Of a stretch of DNA of 64,000 bases, positions 1 to 8,246 are shown one piece after another (position 1 is the stretch's first letter; every line of letters begins with the position of its first letter). Under the pieces are notes generated by a model, which searched no databases, had not been told where the DNA came from, and worked only from the letters and a program-made list of their open reading frames with translations. Where the stretch lies: positions 248,001-312,000 of the forward strand of contig NZ_JAUASX010000001.1 of NCBI RefSeq assembly GCF_030345715.1, given 5' to 3'. This stretch comes from Solimonas sp. SE-A11 (GTDB lineage: Bacteria > Pseudomonadota > Gammaproteobacteria > Nevskiales > Nevskiaceae). The translations under genes were made by a program, and so were the position numbers.

Positions 1-160
1 ATGGCGCAGCACCCGTCGACCTGCAACCAATCCGCACCTTCAGCGGCGGCATGACGAGTGCTGAGACACGCTTCGGCGGCATAACGGGGCCGACGTCTCA
101 GTTTTCCTCCCGGCCGGTGGCATAAAATGCAGGCCGTCCCGAGCCTGGCATCCAGGCCCG
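1..160. other. Left edge: possible 3' end of an upstream gene, unassigned
   Basis: One plus-strand frame is open from base 3 to a TAA at 123-125 (about 40 residues) and could be the tail of a gene lying to the left. The stretch is too short to assign a family. A TAAAAT hexamer at 123-128 could be a -10 element for the lipoprotein trio that follows, but no good -35 is visible. Confidence 0.3.
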
Positions 161-194
161 GGTGCTCGCCTTTCCACCGGCCCTGAGGAATCAC

Positions 195-866
195 ATGAAG
201 AAGCTGCATGCGGGTATCGCGCTGATCGTCGCCCTGACCCTGTCGGCTTGCGCCACCGAGAGCCACCGCGTGCTGGAAGTGCCCAAGGTCAATTCCGCCG
301 GCACGCCCTACCAGGGCGCCCGCAGCCCGATCGCGGTCGGCAAGTTCGACAACCGCTCCAGCTACATGCGCGGCATCTTCTCAGACGGCGTTGATCGCCT
401 CGGCGGCCAGGCCAAGACCATCCTGATCACCCACCTGCAGCAGACCGGCCGCTTCAGCGTGCTGGACCGCGACAACATGCCGGAGATCGGGCAGGAGGCG
501 AAGATCAAGGGCAGCGCGCAAAAGCTCAAGGGCGCCGACTACGTCGTGACCGGCGACGTCACTGAATTCGGTCGCAAGGAAGTGGGCGACCAGCAGCTGT
601 TCGGCATCCTCGGCAGCGGCAAGCAGCAGATCGCCTACGCCAAGGTGAACCTCAACATCGTCGACGTCGAGACCTCCGAGGTGGTGTTTTCCTCGCAGGG
701 CAGCGGCGAATACAGCCTGTCCAACCGCGAGGTCATCGGCTTCGGCGGTACCGCCAGCTACGACTCCACGCTCAACGGCAAGGTCCTGGACTTGGCGATA
801 CGCGAGGCGGTGAACAACCTGGTGGCAGGCGTCGAGTCCGGTGCCTGGAAGACGGTCAAACAGTAA
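195..866 (+). CDS. CsgG-family outer-membrane lipoprotein
   Basis: The 223-residue product starts MKKLHAGIALIVALTLSAC, a lipoprotein signal with lipobox LSAC, so it should be lipidated and sent to the outer membrane. The body carries CsgG-type features: a PIAVGKFDNRSSY strand near residue 50, a KTILITHLQQTGRFSVLDRDN segment and a GADYVVTGDVTEF segment. CsgG forms the curli secretion pore, but no csgA, csgB, csgE or csgF lies nearby, so a curli role is not implied. ATG 195 is preferred over the upstream GTG 162 because TGAGGAA at 184-190 is a good ribosome site and the signal peptide begins here. It heads a three-lipoprotein operon with DUF4810 and DUF799 genes, a grouping that recurs in proteobacteria and suggests an envelope complex of unknown function. 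Confidence 0.85.
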   Translation: MKKLHAGIALIVALTLSACATESHRVLEVPKVNSAGTPYQGARSPIAVGKFDNRSSYMRGIFSDGVDRLGGQAKTILITHLQQTGRFSVLDRDNMPEIGQEAKIKGSAQKLKGADYVVTGDVTEFGRKEVGDQQLFGILGSGKQQIAYAKVNLNIVDVETSEVVFSSQGSGEYSLSNREVIGFGGTASYDSTLNGKVLDLAIREAVNNLVAGVESGAWKTVKQ

Positions 867-903
867 TCCGGCGGCAAGAGCACTTCGGGGGGAGGGGATA
901 AAG

Positions 904-1275
904 ATGGGTGGATGGCTTGCGGCGCCGGGCGCCGCGGTCCTGGCGGCTGTGCTGCTGTCGGGCTGCGTGACGCCGGAAAAACCGCTGTATTACTGGGGCG
1001 ACTACCAGCCGGTGGTCTATTCGCACTTCAAGGGCGAACCGCCGGAGGCGCAGCGCGCCCGGCTGGAGCAGACCGCGCATCGCGCACAGTCCAATGGCGA
1101 GTCAGTGCCGCCGGGCTTCAACGCCCATCTCGGCCTGCTGTACCTGAACACTGGGCAACTGGACAAGGCGCAGGGCGCCTTCCAGACCGAGGCCGTGCTG
1201 TTCCCCGAGTCCAAGCCCTACATGGACTTCCTGCTGCGCAAGTTCGCCACGCAGAGCGTGGGAGATGTCCGATGA
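904..1275 (+). CDS. DUF4810 domain lipoprotein
   Basis: The product is a 123-residue lipoprotein with signal peptide and lipobox LLSGC. After the lipidated Cys comes a YYWGDYQPVVY segment typical of DUF4810, then a short TPR-like helical pair (GLLYLNTGQLDKAQGAF). ATG 904 is chosen over upstream alternatives because the purine-rich GGGGGGAGGGGATAAAG lies directly before it and the lipoprotein signal starts there. It follows the CsgG-like gene by 37 bases and its TGA overlaps the next ATG (1272-1275), so the pair is translationally coupled. Its function is unknown. Context says it is a partner of the CsgG-like and DUF799 lipoproteins. Confidence 0.85.
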   Translation: MGGWLAAPGAAVLAAVLLSGCVTPEKPLYYWGDYQPVVYSHFKGEPPEAQRARLEQTAHRAQSNGESVPPGFNAHLGLLYLNTGQLDKAQGAFQTEAVLFPESKPYMDFLLRKFATQSVGDVR

Positions 1276-1943
1276 GCGTCCTTCGCACCGTCGCCTGCGG
1301 CCTGCTGGCCCTGCTGCTCTCGGGCTGCGTCACCACGCCCCCGGCCTATGACTACACCGCCTTCCGCCAGAGCCGGCCGAAGTCGATCCTGGTCCTGCCG
1401 CCGGTCAATACCACCACGTCGATGCAGGCCACCCACGGCATGCTGTCGCAGCTGACCCGGCCGCTGGCCGAGTCCGGCTACTACGTGCTGCCGGTGACCC
1501 TGATGGAGGAGACCTTCCGCCAGAACGGCCTCAACAACCCTGCCGAGATCACCGAAGTTTCCACGACCAAGCTGCGCGAGATCTTCGGGGCCGATGCCGC
1601 GCTGTATGTGCGCATCAGCCAGTACGGCACCGTGTACCGCGTGATCCAGAGCGAGACCGTGGTGACCGCGGAGGCGCGGCTGGTGGATCTGCGCACCGGT
1701 GCCCTGCTGTGGAACGGCAGCGCCAGCGCCTCGAGCGCGGAGAACCGCGGTGGCTCGCAAGGCGGCCTGGTGGGGTTGCTGGTGGAGGCCGTGGTGTACC
1801 AGGTCATGGAGAACGTCAGTGACGCCAGCTATGACGTCGCGGGCATGACCAGCGCCCGCCTGGCCTCCGCCGGCCGCCCGGCCGGCGTGCTCTACGGCCC
1901 GCGTTCGCCCAAGTACCAGCAGGACGGCAGCCCGGCCCCCTGA
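1272..1943 (+). CDS. DUF799 (GNA1162-type) lipoprotein
   Basis: A 223-residue lipoprotein with lipobox LLSGC near residue 17. The segments SILVLPPVNTT, ESGYYVLPVTLMEETFRQNG and GADAALYVRISQYG match the DUF799 family, whose neisserial member GNA1162 is a surface-exposed lipoprotein and whose fold is related to TolB/CsgG-type periplasmic domains. The ATG overlaps the DUF4810 stop by four bases. It ends the trio, and no terminator is obvious before the next gene. The biochemical role is unknown; assembly with the CsgG-like protein is inferred from gene order only. Confidence 0.85.
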   Translation: MSVLRTVACGLLALLLSGCVTTPPAYDYTAFRQSRPKSILVLPPVNTTTSMQATHGMLSQLTRPLAESGYYVLPVTLMEETFRQNGLNNPAEITEVSTTKLREIFGADAALYVRISQYGTVYRVIQSETVVTAEARLVDLRTGALLWNGSASASSAENRGGSQGGLVGLLVEAVVYQVMENVSDASYDVAGMTSARLASAGRPAGVLYGPRSPKYQQDGSPAP

Positions 1944-2176
1944 CGGGGCTGACTGAACCCCGCCGGGCCGGTCTTGCGGCCGTGCCCGGAACAACCGGAT
2001 ACTGCGGAGCCGGCAGGAGACCGGTGAGCAGCCGCCACGCAGCGGCTGCCAATGCAGTGAGGGCGGGGTTCCAGAATGCGGACAGAACATTGCCGGACCG
2101 GGCGGGCAAGGGAGCGGGCCAAGAGCCTGCCGTCCCCGCCGTTGCCGGTTCATCGCCCTGGAGCTGCAATCACTCG
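1944..2176. other. Intergenic region, nothing assigned
   Basis: 233 bases of GC-rich sequence between the lipoprotein trio and the DUF1631 gene. An open frame runs through it upstream of the DUF1631 gene, but its translation is low-complexity and Ala/Gly/Pro-rich, so I treat it as leader rather than coding. Confidence 0.4.
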
Positions 2177-3832
2177 ATGAGCAAGAGCAGTCTCCCCGGC
2201 GACCCCAAGCCTGCCGTTGCCCCCTCCCTGCAACAGGCCGATCACCTCAAGCGCCTGGGCCTGGCCGCGGCCGAGGAACTGCGCAAGACCGTCCGCAGCC
2301 ACCTGACCGACCTGTTCGCCGCCTTCGTGCAGAAGCTGCCGGCCGACTTCACCGAGATGGCGTTCGGCGCCGGCGACCTCCAGGCGCAGCATGCCTTCGG
2401 CGAACTGGCGATGCTGGTGGCCGAGAAGGGAGCGGGCTGGCTGGACGCATACGTGCAGCGCGTTGACGCCGGCCTGGTGGGCGGCGACCTGGCCCGCCGC
2501 GAAGTGCCGGGCCAGGCGCAGAATTCGGAGGCCTCGGTGGTCTCGGCCAACGCCGAACTCCGCGCCGAAAGCCTCCATCGCCGCACGGTGGGCGAGCTCG
2601 ACGCGCGCGTCGACCGGCTGCGGCTGATGCTGTACATCCCCATCTACACCCGTGCGCTGGCCCCGGCCAGCCTGGTGCGGACCCTGCAGGAAACCGCGAA
2701 CGAGATCGACTGGCCCGCGACCCAGCGCCAGGTCCTGTTCCAGCGCTTCGACGACGCCGTCGTGCCGCAACTCGGGCAGATGTATGAATCGCTGATCGCC
2801 TCGATCAAGGTGATCAGCACGGCCGCCGTGCGCGCCACCCAGGAAGGTCCGGCCCCGGTCACCGCAGCCGCGGCACCGCAGCCGGCACCTGCGCCCGTGA
2901 ATGCCCCTTCGGTAACGCCGCCGGTCATGCGCCGCGAGCCGGCCCCGGCACCGCAGGTCGATTCGAGCACGGTCTCGATGCTGCAGAACTTTGCCGGCAA
3001 GGCGGGGGACGGCGTCTACAACGACGGCTCCCTGGCCGCCGACCTGTTGAGCATGACCGGCCCGCATGTGGTGTCCGGCGCGGCCGATGACCCGCGCTGG
3101 GTGCCGCTGCAGCGCATGTCGCTGGCCGGCCGCTTCATCAACGAGGCCATCTCCGACGCCCTGGTGCCGGAGGAACTGCGCGCCCAGCACGAGTCGGTGC
3201 GCTTCCCGGTGGTGAAGTCGGCGCTGGCCGATTCCACCCTGTTCACCGCCGCCACGCACCCGATCAACAGCTTGGTCAACGACCTGATGCTCAAGTCCGC
3301 CAGCGCCCGACTGACCGGCAACGCCGAGGCGCGCCGTGCAGTGGAGCGGCTGCAGCAGGTGCTGGTGCAGTTCGACCTGTCGCCGGAATTCGTACGCGAG
3401 GCCATGCTGACCCAGGCCCCGATCGACGAGGCCCAGATCCAGCGCTTCTTCGAGTGGAAGAAGGAAGAGGCCGAACAGCGCCGCCAGGCCATCATCAATG
3501 AAGTGCGCCGCCTGGTGATGCGCCAGGTGGAGATGGCCACCTTCGGCCGCAACGTGCCCGAGCCGGCCATGAAGTTCCTGACCTCGGCCTGGGGCCCGCT
3601 GCTGATGAAGCGTCTGGCCAACCACGGCGCCGACCACGAGCAGTGGAAGCAGGGCCTGAAGCTGATGGAAGAACTGATCGACGAGGTCGACCAGCCCTTC
3701 CCGGACCAGGACCGCGAACCCTGGGACCGCCTGATGAAGACCCTGGCCGAGGGTCTGACCGCCGTCGGCATGGCCGCCGACCGGGTGGCCGTGTCGATCA
3801 GCATCCTGCAGGCCGCGCGGCCAGCGCACTAG
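2177..3832 (+). CDS. DUF1631 family protein
   Basis: A 551-residue cytoplasmic protein of the DUF1631 family, sometimes mislabelled thymidine phosphorylase in databases. Visible family features include an N-terminal helical region (LTDLFAAFVQKLPADF), a Pro/Ala-rich linker around residues 230-270, then conserved helices including MLAQNFAGKAG-like and WGPLLMKRLANHG segments. Family members I know are often longer, about 700-800 residues, so this is a short version. ATG 2177 lacks a clear ribosome site, and the frame stays open upstream, so the start is uncertain. No catalytic motif is visible and the function is unknown. It stands alone before a tRNA gene. Confidence 0.75.
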   Translation: MSKSSLPGDPKPAVAPSLQQADHLKRLGLAAAEELRKTVRSHLTDLFAAFVQKLPADFTEMAFGAGDLQAQHAFGELAMLVAEKGAGWLDAYVQRVDAGLVGGDLARREVPGQAQNSEASVVSANAELRAESLHRRTVGELDARVDRLRLMLYIPIYTRALAPASLVRTLQETANEIDWPATQRQVLFQRFDDAVVPQLGQMYESLIASIKVISTAAVRATQEGPAPVTAAAAPQPAPAPVNAPSVTPPVMRREPAPAPQVDSSTVSMLQNFAGKAGDGVYNDGSLAADLLSMTGPHVVSGAADDPRWVPLQRMSLAGRFINEAISDALVPEELRAQHESVRFPVVKSALADSTLFTAATHPINSLVNDLMLKSASARLTGNAEARRAVERLQQVLVQFDLSPEFVREAMLTQAPIDEAQIQRFFEWKKEEAEQRRQAIINEVRRLVMRQVEMATFGRNVPEPAMKFLTSAWGPLLMKRLANHGADHEQWKQGLKLMEELIDEVDQPFPDQDREPWDRLMKTLAEGLTAVGMAADRVAVSISILQAARPAH

Positions 3833-3849
3833 CTGACTTTCATTTAAAT

Positions 3850-3926
3850 GCGCCCGTAGCTCAGTTGGATAGAGCATCTGGCTTCGAACCAGAGGGCCGG
3901 GAGTTCGAGTCTCTCCGGGCGCACCA
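3850..3926 (+). tRNA. tRNA-Arg (anticodon TCG)
   Basis: A full cloverleaf with acceptor GCGCCCG paired to CGGGCGC, D arm GCTC/GAGC, anticodon stem TCTGG/CCAGA and loop CTTCGAA, T-loop TTCGAGT, and an encoded CCA. The anticodon TCG reads CGA arginine codons. Confidence 0.97.
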
Positions 3927-4074
3927 GTCACGGGGCCGGTCCAAGGCCCTATAGTCATGGACCCCGGCGGGGAATCCGCCGAGGCCGGACTCTCTGCAGG
4001 GCCGCCTTTGCCATGAATATGGGGCCCATGGGGCGTCATGGAAGGGGCTTGGCGGGTCAGCTGCAAAAAAGCTT

Positions 4075-4102
4075 TTGGACTTTTGAAGAGTTCTGCTATT
4101 AT
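4075..4102 (+). promoter_or_regulatory. Sigma-70 promoter for tRNA-His/tRNA-Lys
   Basis: TTGGAC at 4075-4080 and TATTAT at 4097-4102 are separated by 16 bases. A GC-rich discriminator (TCGCGGCCC) follows, as is usual at stringently controlled stable-RNA promoters. The first tRNA begins about 42 bases downstream. Confidence 0.7.
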
Positions 4103-4143
4103 TCGCGGCCCTTGAGTTTCCCGGGGTTGGGAAGCTCACCAAT

Positions 4144-4220
4144 GGTGGCCGTAGCTCAGTTGGTAGAGTCCCAGATTGTGATTCTGGTTGTCGCGGGTTC
4201 GAGCCCCGTCGGTCACCCCA
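4144..4220 (+). tRNA. tRNA-His (anticodon GTG)
   Basis: Acceptor GTGGCCG pairs with CGGTCAC. The extra G(-1) at 4144 faces C73, the histidine identity element. The anticodon loop TTGTGAT carries GTG, and CCA is encoded. Confidence 0.97.
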
Positions 4221-4233
4221 AAATCGGTCGTAT

Positions 4234-4308
4234 GGGTTGCTAGCTCAATGGTAGAGCAGCTGACTCTTAATCAGTAGGTTCGGGGTTCGAGTCCCTGGCA
4301 ACCCACCA
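4234..4308 (+). tRNA. tRNA-Lys (anticodon CTT)
   Basis: Acceptor GGGTTGC pairs with GCAACCC, the anticodon loop CTCTTAA carries CTT, and CCA is encoded. It lies 13 bases after tRNA-His, so the two are probably cotranscribed and end at the hairpin at 4323-4353. Confidence 0.95.
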
Positions 4309-4322
4309 TACGTAAACGACGA

Positions 4323-4353
4323 AGCCCGGCCCTGACCGGGCTTTGGCGTTTTT
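4323..4353 (+). terminator. Rho-independent terminator after tRNA-Lys
   Basis: Stem AGCCCGG/CCGGGCT with a six-base loop, followed by a T-rich stretch ending in TTTTT. Confidence 0.75.
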
Positions 4354-4386
4354 AGGCTACGCAGCCGTTAGAGAGTTGAGGAAACC

Positions 4387-6306
4387 ATGCTTCAACAGAT
4401 CCGTGACCGCACCAGCGGTATCGTCGCAGGCTTCATCGTTGCCCTGCTGGTGGTTCCGTTCGCCTTCTTCGGCATCGAGACCTTCGCTGGCGGCGGGGGT
4501 GACCCCGTGGTCGCCAAGGTCGGCAAGCAGAAAATCCACCAGTCGCAGTTCCAGAACAACTACGACCAGCGCTACCGCCAGTACGTCTCGCTGATGGGCG
4601 AGAACTTCAAGCCGGAAGAGTTCAAGGCCGACAGCTTCCGCAAGCTGGTGCTGGACGACATGACGCAGGAAGCCATGCTGCGCCAGTTCGCCGACCAGGC
4701 CGGCTACCGCGCCAACGACGCCGTGGTCTTCGACTACCTCAGCCGCATCCCGGCCTTCCAGAAGGAAGGCAAGTTCGACACCGAGACCTATCGCGCCGTG
4801 CTGGCGCGCCAAGGGCTGGATCCGGTGCGCTTCGAGGAGCAGGTCCGCAACTCCATCGCCATCGAGCAGATGCGCAGCGGCGTGCTGGAGACCGCCTTCA
4901 TCACCGACGCCGACATCCAGCAGGCCTGGCGCCTGGCGATGCAGGATCGCGTGGTGGAGTACGCCCTGTTCGACAATACCAAGTATCTGGCCCAGGCCAG
5001 CGTCACCGAAGAGCAGGTCAAGGCGCGCTACGACCAGAAGAAGGCACAGTTGATGGCGCCGGAGCGCATCCGACTGGCCTACGTCGAGCTGTCGCAGGCC
5101 AAGCTGGCCCAGGCCTCGCTGCCCGGCCAGGACGTACTCAAGACCATCTACGATGCCGAGAAGGCCTCCCGTTTCACCACGCAGGAGCAGCGCAAGGCCA
5201 GCCACATCCTGGTCAACTTCGGCGCCGACAAGAGCGCGGCCAAGAAGAAGGCCGAAGGCCTGGCGGCGCAGCTCAAGGGCGGCGCGGACTTCGCCGCGCT
5301 GGCTCGTGCCAACTCCGACGACACCGGCTCCAAGGCGCAGGGTGGCGACCTGGGCTGGATCAAGCGCGGCCAGATGCCGGAGAGCTTCGAGAAGGAACTG
5401 TTCGACCTGAAGGCCGGCGAAGTCGCGGGCCCCATCGAGACCGAGTTCGGCTGGCAGCTGATCCGCCTCGACGATCTGAAGCCCTCCGTGACCCGCGCCC
5501 TGGCCGACGCCGACGTGCAGCAGGAGCTGATCTCCCTGTACCAGAACCGCGAGCTGGCCAAGCGTTTCCAGGAGCAGACCGAGAAGCTCGAGCAGCTGGC
5601 CTTCGAGAGCAATGCCTCGCTCGATCCGGTGGCCAAGGAACTGGGCGTGCAGGTGCAGACCACCGACTGGTTCACGCGCGACGCCGGCACCGGCATCGCC
5701 GCCAACCCGGCCGTGATGCAGGCCGCCTTCTCGCCGGAAGTGCGCGAGGACAACGAGAACAGCAAGCCGATCACGGTCGGCGAGTCGCTGGTGGTGGTTC
5801 GCAAGGCCGAATACGAAGCTCCGCGCCAGCGTCCGCTGGCCGAAGTGGCTGAATCCCTGCGCGAGGAATTGCGCGCCGAGATCGCCAAGGCCCAGGCCCA
5901 GGCCGACGCCAAGAAGCTGCTGGCCGAACTGCGCGCCGGCAAGCCGCTGGTCGAAGCCGTCATCGCCGCGGGTGCCGAGCTGCGCCAGCCCGGCGCGGTG
6001 AAGCGCGTGCAGCAGGGCGAGGATCCGCTGCTGCTGCAGGCCGTGTTCAAGCTACCGCGCCCCGCCGCCGGCAAGCCGCAGTACTCCGAGCTGAGCCTGG
6101 TCAACGGCAACGTCGTCGTCGCCGTGCTGACCGACGTGCGTGACCCGACTCCGGCCACGGTCCAGGAAGTCGCCCAGCTGCGTCCGCGCTTGCGCGAGAT
6201 GCAGGCCGGCGCCGAGTTCACCGCCTACCAGAAGGTCATCGGCGAAAAGGTCGAGATCAAGTTGGTGAATCCGCCCACCGCGGCGGCGTCGCCCGAAGAG
6301 GAATAA
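4387..6306 (+). CDS. ppiD: Periplasmic folding chaperone/peptidyl-prolyl isomerase PpiD
   Basis: A 639-residue inner-membrane-anchored periplasmic chaperone that helps newly secreted proteins leave the SecYEG translocon. A single N-terminal membrane segment (about residues 10-30, ending AFFGIETFAGG) is followed by a SurA-N-like chaperone region and one parvulin domain at about residues 271-366, recognised by ASHILVNF, GGDLGWIKRGQMPESFE and EFGWQLIRLDD. The length matches E. coli PpiD (623). TTGAGGAAA before ATG 4387 is a good ribosome site. In many gammaproteobacteria ppiD follows hupB; here hupB is 13 kb away and tRNA genes precede ppiD. A strong terminator follows directly. Confidence 0.95.
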   Translation: MLQQIRDRTSGIVAGFIVALLVVPFAFFGIETFAGGGGDPVVAKVGKQKIHQSQFQNNYDQRYRQYVSLMGENFKPEEFKADSFRKLVLDDMTQEAMLRQFADQAGYRANDAVVFDYLSRIPAFQKEGKFDTETYRAVLARQGLDPVRFEEQVRNSIAIEQMRSGVLETAFITDADIQQAWRLAMQDRVVEYALFDNTKYLAQASVTEEQVKARYDQKKAQLMAPERIRLAYVELSQAKLAQASLPGQDVLKTIYDAEKASRFTTQEQRKASHILVNFGADKSAAKKKAEGLAAQLKGGADFAALARANSDDTGSKAQGGDLGWIKRGQMPESFEKELFDLKAGEVAGPIETEFGWQLIRLDDLKPSVTRALADADVQQELISLYQNRELAKRFQEQTEKLEQLAFESNASLDPVAKELGVQVQTTDWFTRDAGTGIAANPAVMQAAFSPEVREDNENSKPITVGESLVVVRKAEYEAPRQRPLAEVAESLREELRAEIAKAQAQADAKKLLAELRAGKPLVEAVIAAGAELRQPGAVKRVQQGEDPLLLQAVFKLPRPAAGKPQYSELSLVNGNVVVAVLTDVRDPTPATVQEVAQLRPRLREMQAGAEFTAYQKVIGEKVEIKLVNPPTAAASPEEE

Positions 6307-6330
6307 AAGCCCGCAGGTTTGCGTGCCGAA

Positions 6331-6366
6331 CCGTCCGTAGGTCACCCTACGGACGGTTTTTCTTTT
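6331..6366 (+). terminator. Rho-independent terminator after ppiD
   Basis: A perfect 11-bp stem (CCGTCCGTAGG/CCTACGGACGG) with loop TCAC and a TTTTTCTTTTT tail. The downstream symporter gene starts only 13 bases later. Confidence 0.9.
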
Positions 6367-6378
6367 TGGGGCGGGCTG

Positions 6379-7620
6379 ATGAAGCTGCACTGGCAGATCG
6401 CAATCGCACTGGCGCTGGCCCTGGTTGCCGGCATGACGCTGGGCGAGGCGCCGTGGTTCCTGGAGGCCTGCGCCTTCGTCGGCACCATCTTCCTCAACGG
6501 GCTGAAGATGCTGATCGTGCCGCTGATCGTGTCCGCGATCATCTGCGGCCTGGCCGGCATCTCCGACACCGGCACGCTGGGGCGCCTGGGCTGGCGCACG
6601 CTGGTGTTCTACATGGGCACCGGCCTGCTGGCGATCCTCACCGGCCTGCTGATGGTCAACCTGCTGGCGCCCGGCATCGTCGATGGCCAGCCGGCCGCGC
6701 AGCGCCTGGGCCTGGCGACGGATACCGAAGAGGTTGTCTCCGGCGTGCGCGAGCGCGGCACCGGCGACCTGGTGGCGGTGCTGCAGCGCCTGGTGCCGGC
6801 CAACCCCATCGGCGCCGCGGCCGAGGCCGACATGCTCGGCGTGGTGACCTTCGCCCTGCTGTTCGCCTGGGCGCTGGCGCAATTGCCGGAGGCCACGCGG
6901 CGCACGCAGCAGGAGTTCTGGCAGGGCGTCTACCAGGCGATGTTGCGCATCGCCGACCTGGTCATGCGCTTCGCGCCGGTCGGCGTGTTCGCCCTGGTGG
7001 GTGGCGTGGTGGCCAAGACCGGCCTGGAGGCGCTACGCCCCCTGGCGGTGTTCTTCGTGGCGGTGGTGGCGGGCCTGCTGGTGCATGCCGTGGTGACGCT
7101 GCCGCTGTTGCTGCGGCTGGTGGCGCGGGTCTCTCCGATGGCGCACTACCGCGCCGTGGGCCCGGCCCTGCTCACCGCCTTCTCCACCAGTTCCTCGGCT
7201 GCGACGCTGCCGCTGACGCTGTCCTGCCTGCGCGAGCGCGCCGGCGTCTCCGAACGGGTCACCGGCTTCGTGCTGCCGATCGGCGCCAACGTCAACACCG
7301 ACGGCACCGCGCTCTACGAGTGCGCCGCGGCACTGTTCATCGCCCAGGCCTATGGCCTGGAACTGAGCTTCGCCACCCAGTTTACGGTCGTACTGATGGC
7401 ACTGCTGACCTCGGTGGGCGTGGCCGGCATTCCCTCGGCCAGCCTGGTGGCCATCGCGCTGATCCTGGGCACCATCGGCCTGCCCCTGGAGGGCGTTGGC
7501 CTGATCCTGGCCGTGGATCGCGTGCTCGACATGTGCCGCACCTCGCTCAACGTGCTGGGCGACACCGTGGCCACCGTGACGGTGGCGCGGATGGAAGGAG
7601 AGGACATACTCCAGCGCTAG
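6379..7620 (+). CDS. Dicarboxylate/amino acid:cation symporter (DAACS/SLC1 family)
   Basis: A 413-residue polytopic inner-membrane transporter of the GltP/DctA type that couples acidic amino acid or C4-dicarboxylate uptake to H+ or Na+. The reentrant-loop motif STSSSAATLPLTL (about residue 270) and the NVNTDGTALYEC segment in TM7, equivalent to the family's NMDGT cation site, are both present. So is the SVGVAGIPSASLVAI second hairpin. ATG 6379 gives the usual family start; GGGGCGGG nearby is the likely ribosome site. It sits behind the ppiD terminator and must either be read from its own promoter or by read-through. The exact substrate cannot be told from sequence. Confidence 0.9.
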   Translation: MKLHWQIAIALALALVAGMTLGEAPWFLEACAFVGTIFLNGLKMLIVPLIVSAIICGLAGISDTGTLGRLGWRTLVFYMGTGLLAILTGLLMVNLLAPGIVDGQPAAQRLGLATDTEEVVSGVRERGTGDLVAVLQRLVPANPIGAAAEADMLGVVTFALLFAWALAQLPEATRRTQQEFWQGVYQAMLRIADLVMRFAPVGVFALVGGVVAKTGLEALRPLAVFFVAVVAGLLVHAVVTLPLLLRLVARVSPMAHYRAVGPALLTAFSTSSSAATLPLTLSCLRERAGVSERVTGFVLPIGANVNTDGTALYECAAALFIAQAYGLELSFATQFTVVLMALLTSVGVAGIPSASLVAIALILGTIGLPLEGVGLILAVDRVLDMCRTSLNVLGDTVATVTVARMEGEDILQR

Positions 7621-7646
7621 GGCAGGCAGAGGATCGATGACCTACT

Positions 7647-7719
7647 CGTAGGAGCGGCCGTTGGCCGCGAGCGCTGCTGATGACGGCGAAGACGTTCGCG
7701 GCCAACGGCCGCTCCTACG
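7647..7719. repeat. REP-like palindrome, copy A (24-bp perfect inverted repeat)
   Basis: Arms at 7647-7670 and 7696-7719 are perfect reverse complements, beginning CGTAGGAGCGGCCGTTGGCC, with a 25-base centre. It is one of three related elements in the window (also 32470-32524 and 60431-60459), all lying between convergent genes. GTAGGAGCGGC-type repeats are common extragenic palindromes in pseudomonads and xanthomonads. Confidence 0.85.
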
Positions 7720-7751
7720 GGATTCCCAAGTAGGCCGCCGGGCCTGCCGGC

Positions 7752-8246
7752 CTAGTGCGGCGTGCCCACGCGCTGCCGCAGCAGCTCCACGAACGCCTCG
7801 AAGTCCTGCGGCCGCGCGAAGAACGATGCCGGTACCAGGTAGAAGCCGCTCTTCACCGGGTAGAGCAGTACCAGGTTGCGGGTGCCGCGCCAGCGGCCGA
7901 TCTGTTCCCAGCGCAGCAGTTGCCCGCGGCCGCCCCGGTCGAAGTGCAGGCCCTGTTCGTCCACCGACAGCGCCATGGGCATTGCGATGCCCGGGCTGGC
8001 GCGATAGCGCCGGCGTGCCCGCCAGGGCATCACCAGCAGCAGGTAGGTGGCCAGCACCGCCAGCGTGCTGAGCAGCACCGGCGAGCGCGTCAGCGCCAGG
8101 CCGATCAGCGCCGCCACGAGCACCAGCCCCAGCAGGCTCAGCACCATCGGCGGCGGGCGCAGGTGCAGGAACTGCGCGGCGACGTAGTCCGCCTCGCCCA
8201 GACTGCCCCGCGCCGCCAGCGGCAGTACCGTGACCGGAGTGCTCAC
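7752..8246 (-). CDS. YcxB-like membrane protein
   Basis: A 164-residue protein with two hydrophobic segments ([19 protein letters not shown] and [18 protein letters not shown]) at about residues 35-80. A soluble C-terminal domain follows with the YcxB-like pattern [21 protein letters not shown] and LVPASFFA, a PH-like fold of unknown role. I start it at GTG 8246, which overlaps the fabI TGA (GTGA, 8246-8243), giving translational coupling to fabI. Longer upstream frames are fabI antiframe. It is probably cotranscribed with fabI, but nothing in the sequence ties it to fatty-acid synthesis. Confidence 0.75.
   Translation of the reverse strand: MSTPVTVLPLAARGSLGEADYVAAQFLHLRPPPMVLSLLGLVLVAALIGLALTRSPVLLSTLAVLATYLLLVMPWRARRRYRASPGIAMPMALSVDEQGLHFDRGGRGQLLRWEQIGRWRGTRNLVLLYPVKSGFYLVPASFFARPQDFEAFVELLRQRVGTPH

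Noticed and set aside
195-1943. A curli secretion locus
   Set aside because: Only a CsgG-like gene is present; the two neighbours are DUF4810 and DUF799, and no csgA, csgB, csgE or csgF occurs here.
2150-4066. A 638-codon minus-strand frame opposite the DUF1631 gene, running through tRNA-Arg
   Set aside because: It crosses a tRNA gene and has no recognisable domain; the plus-strand protein matches a known family.
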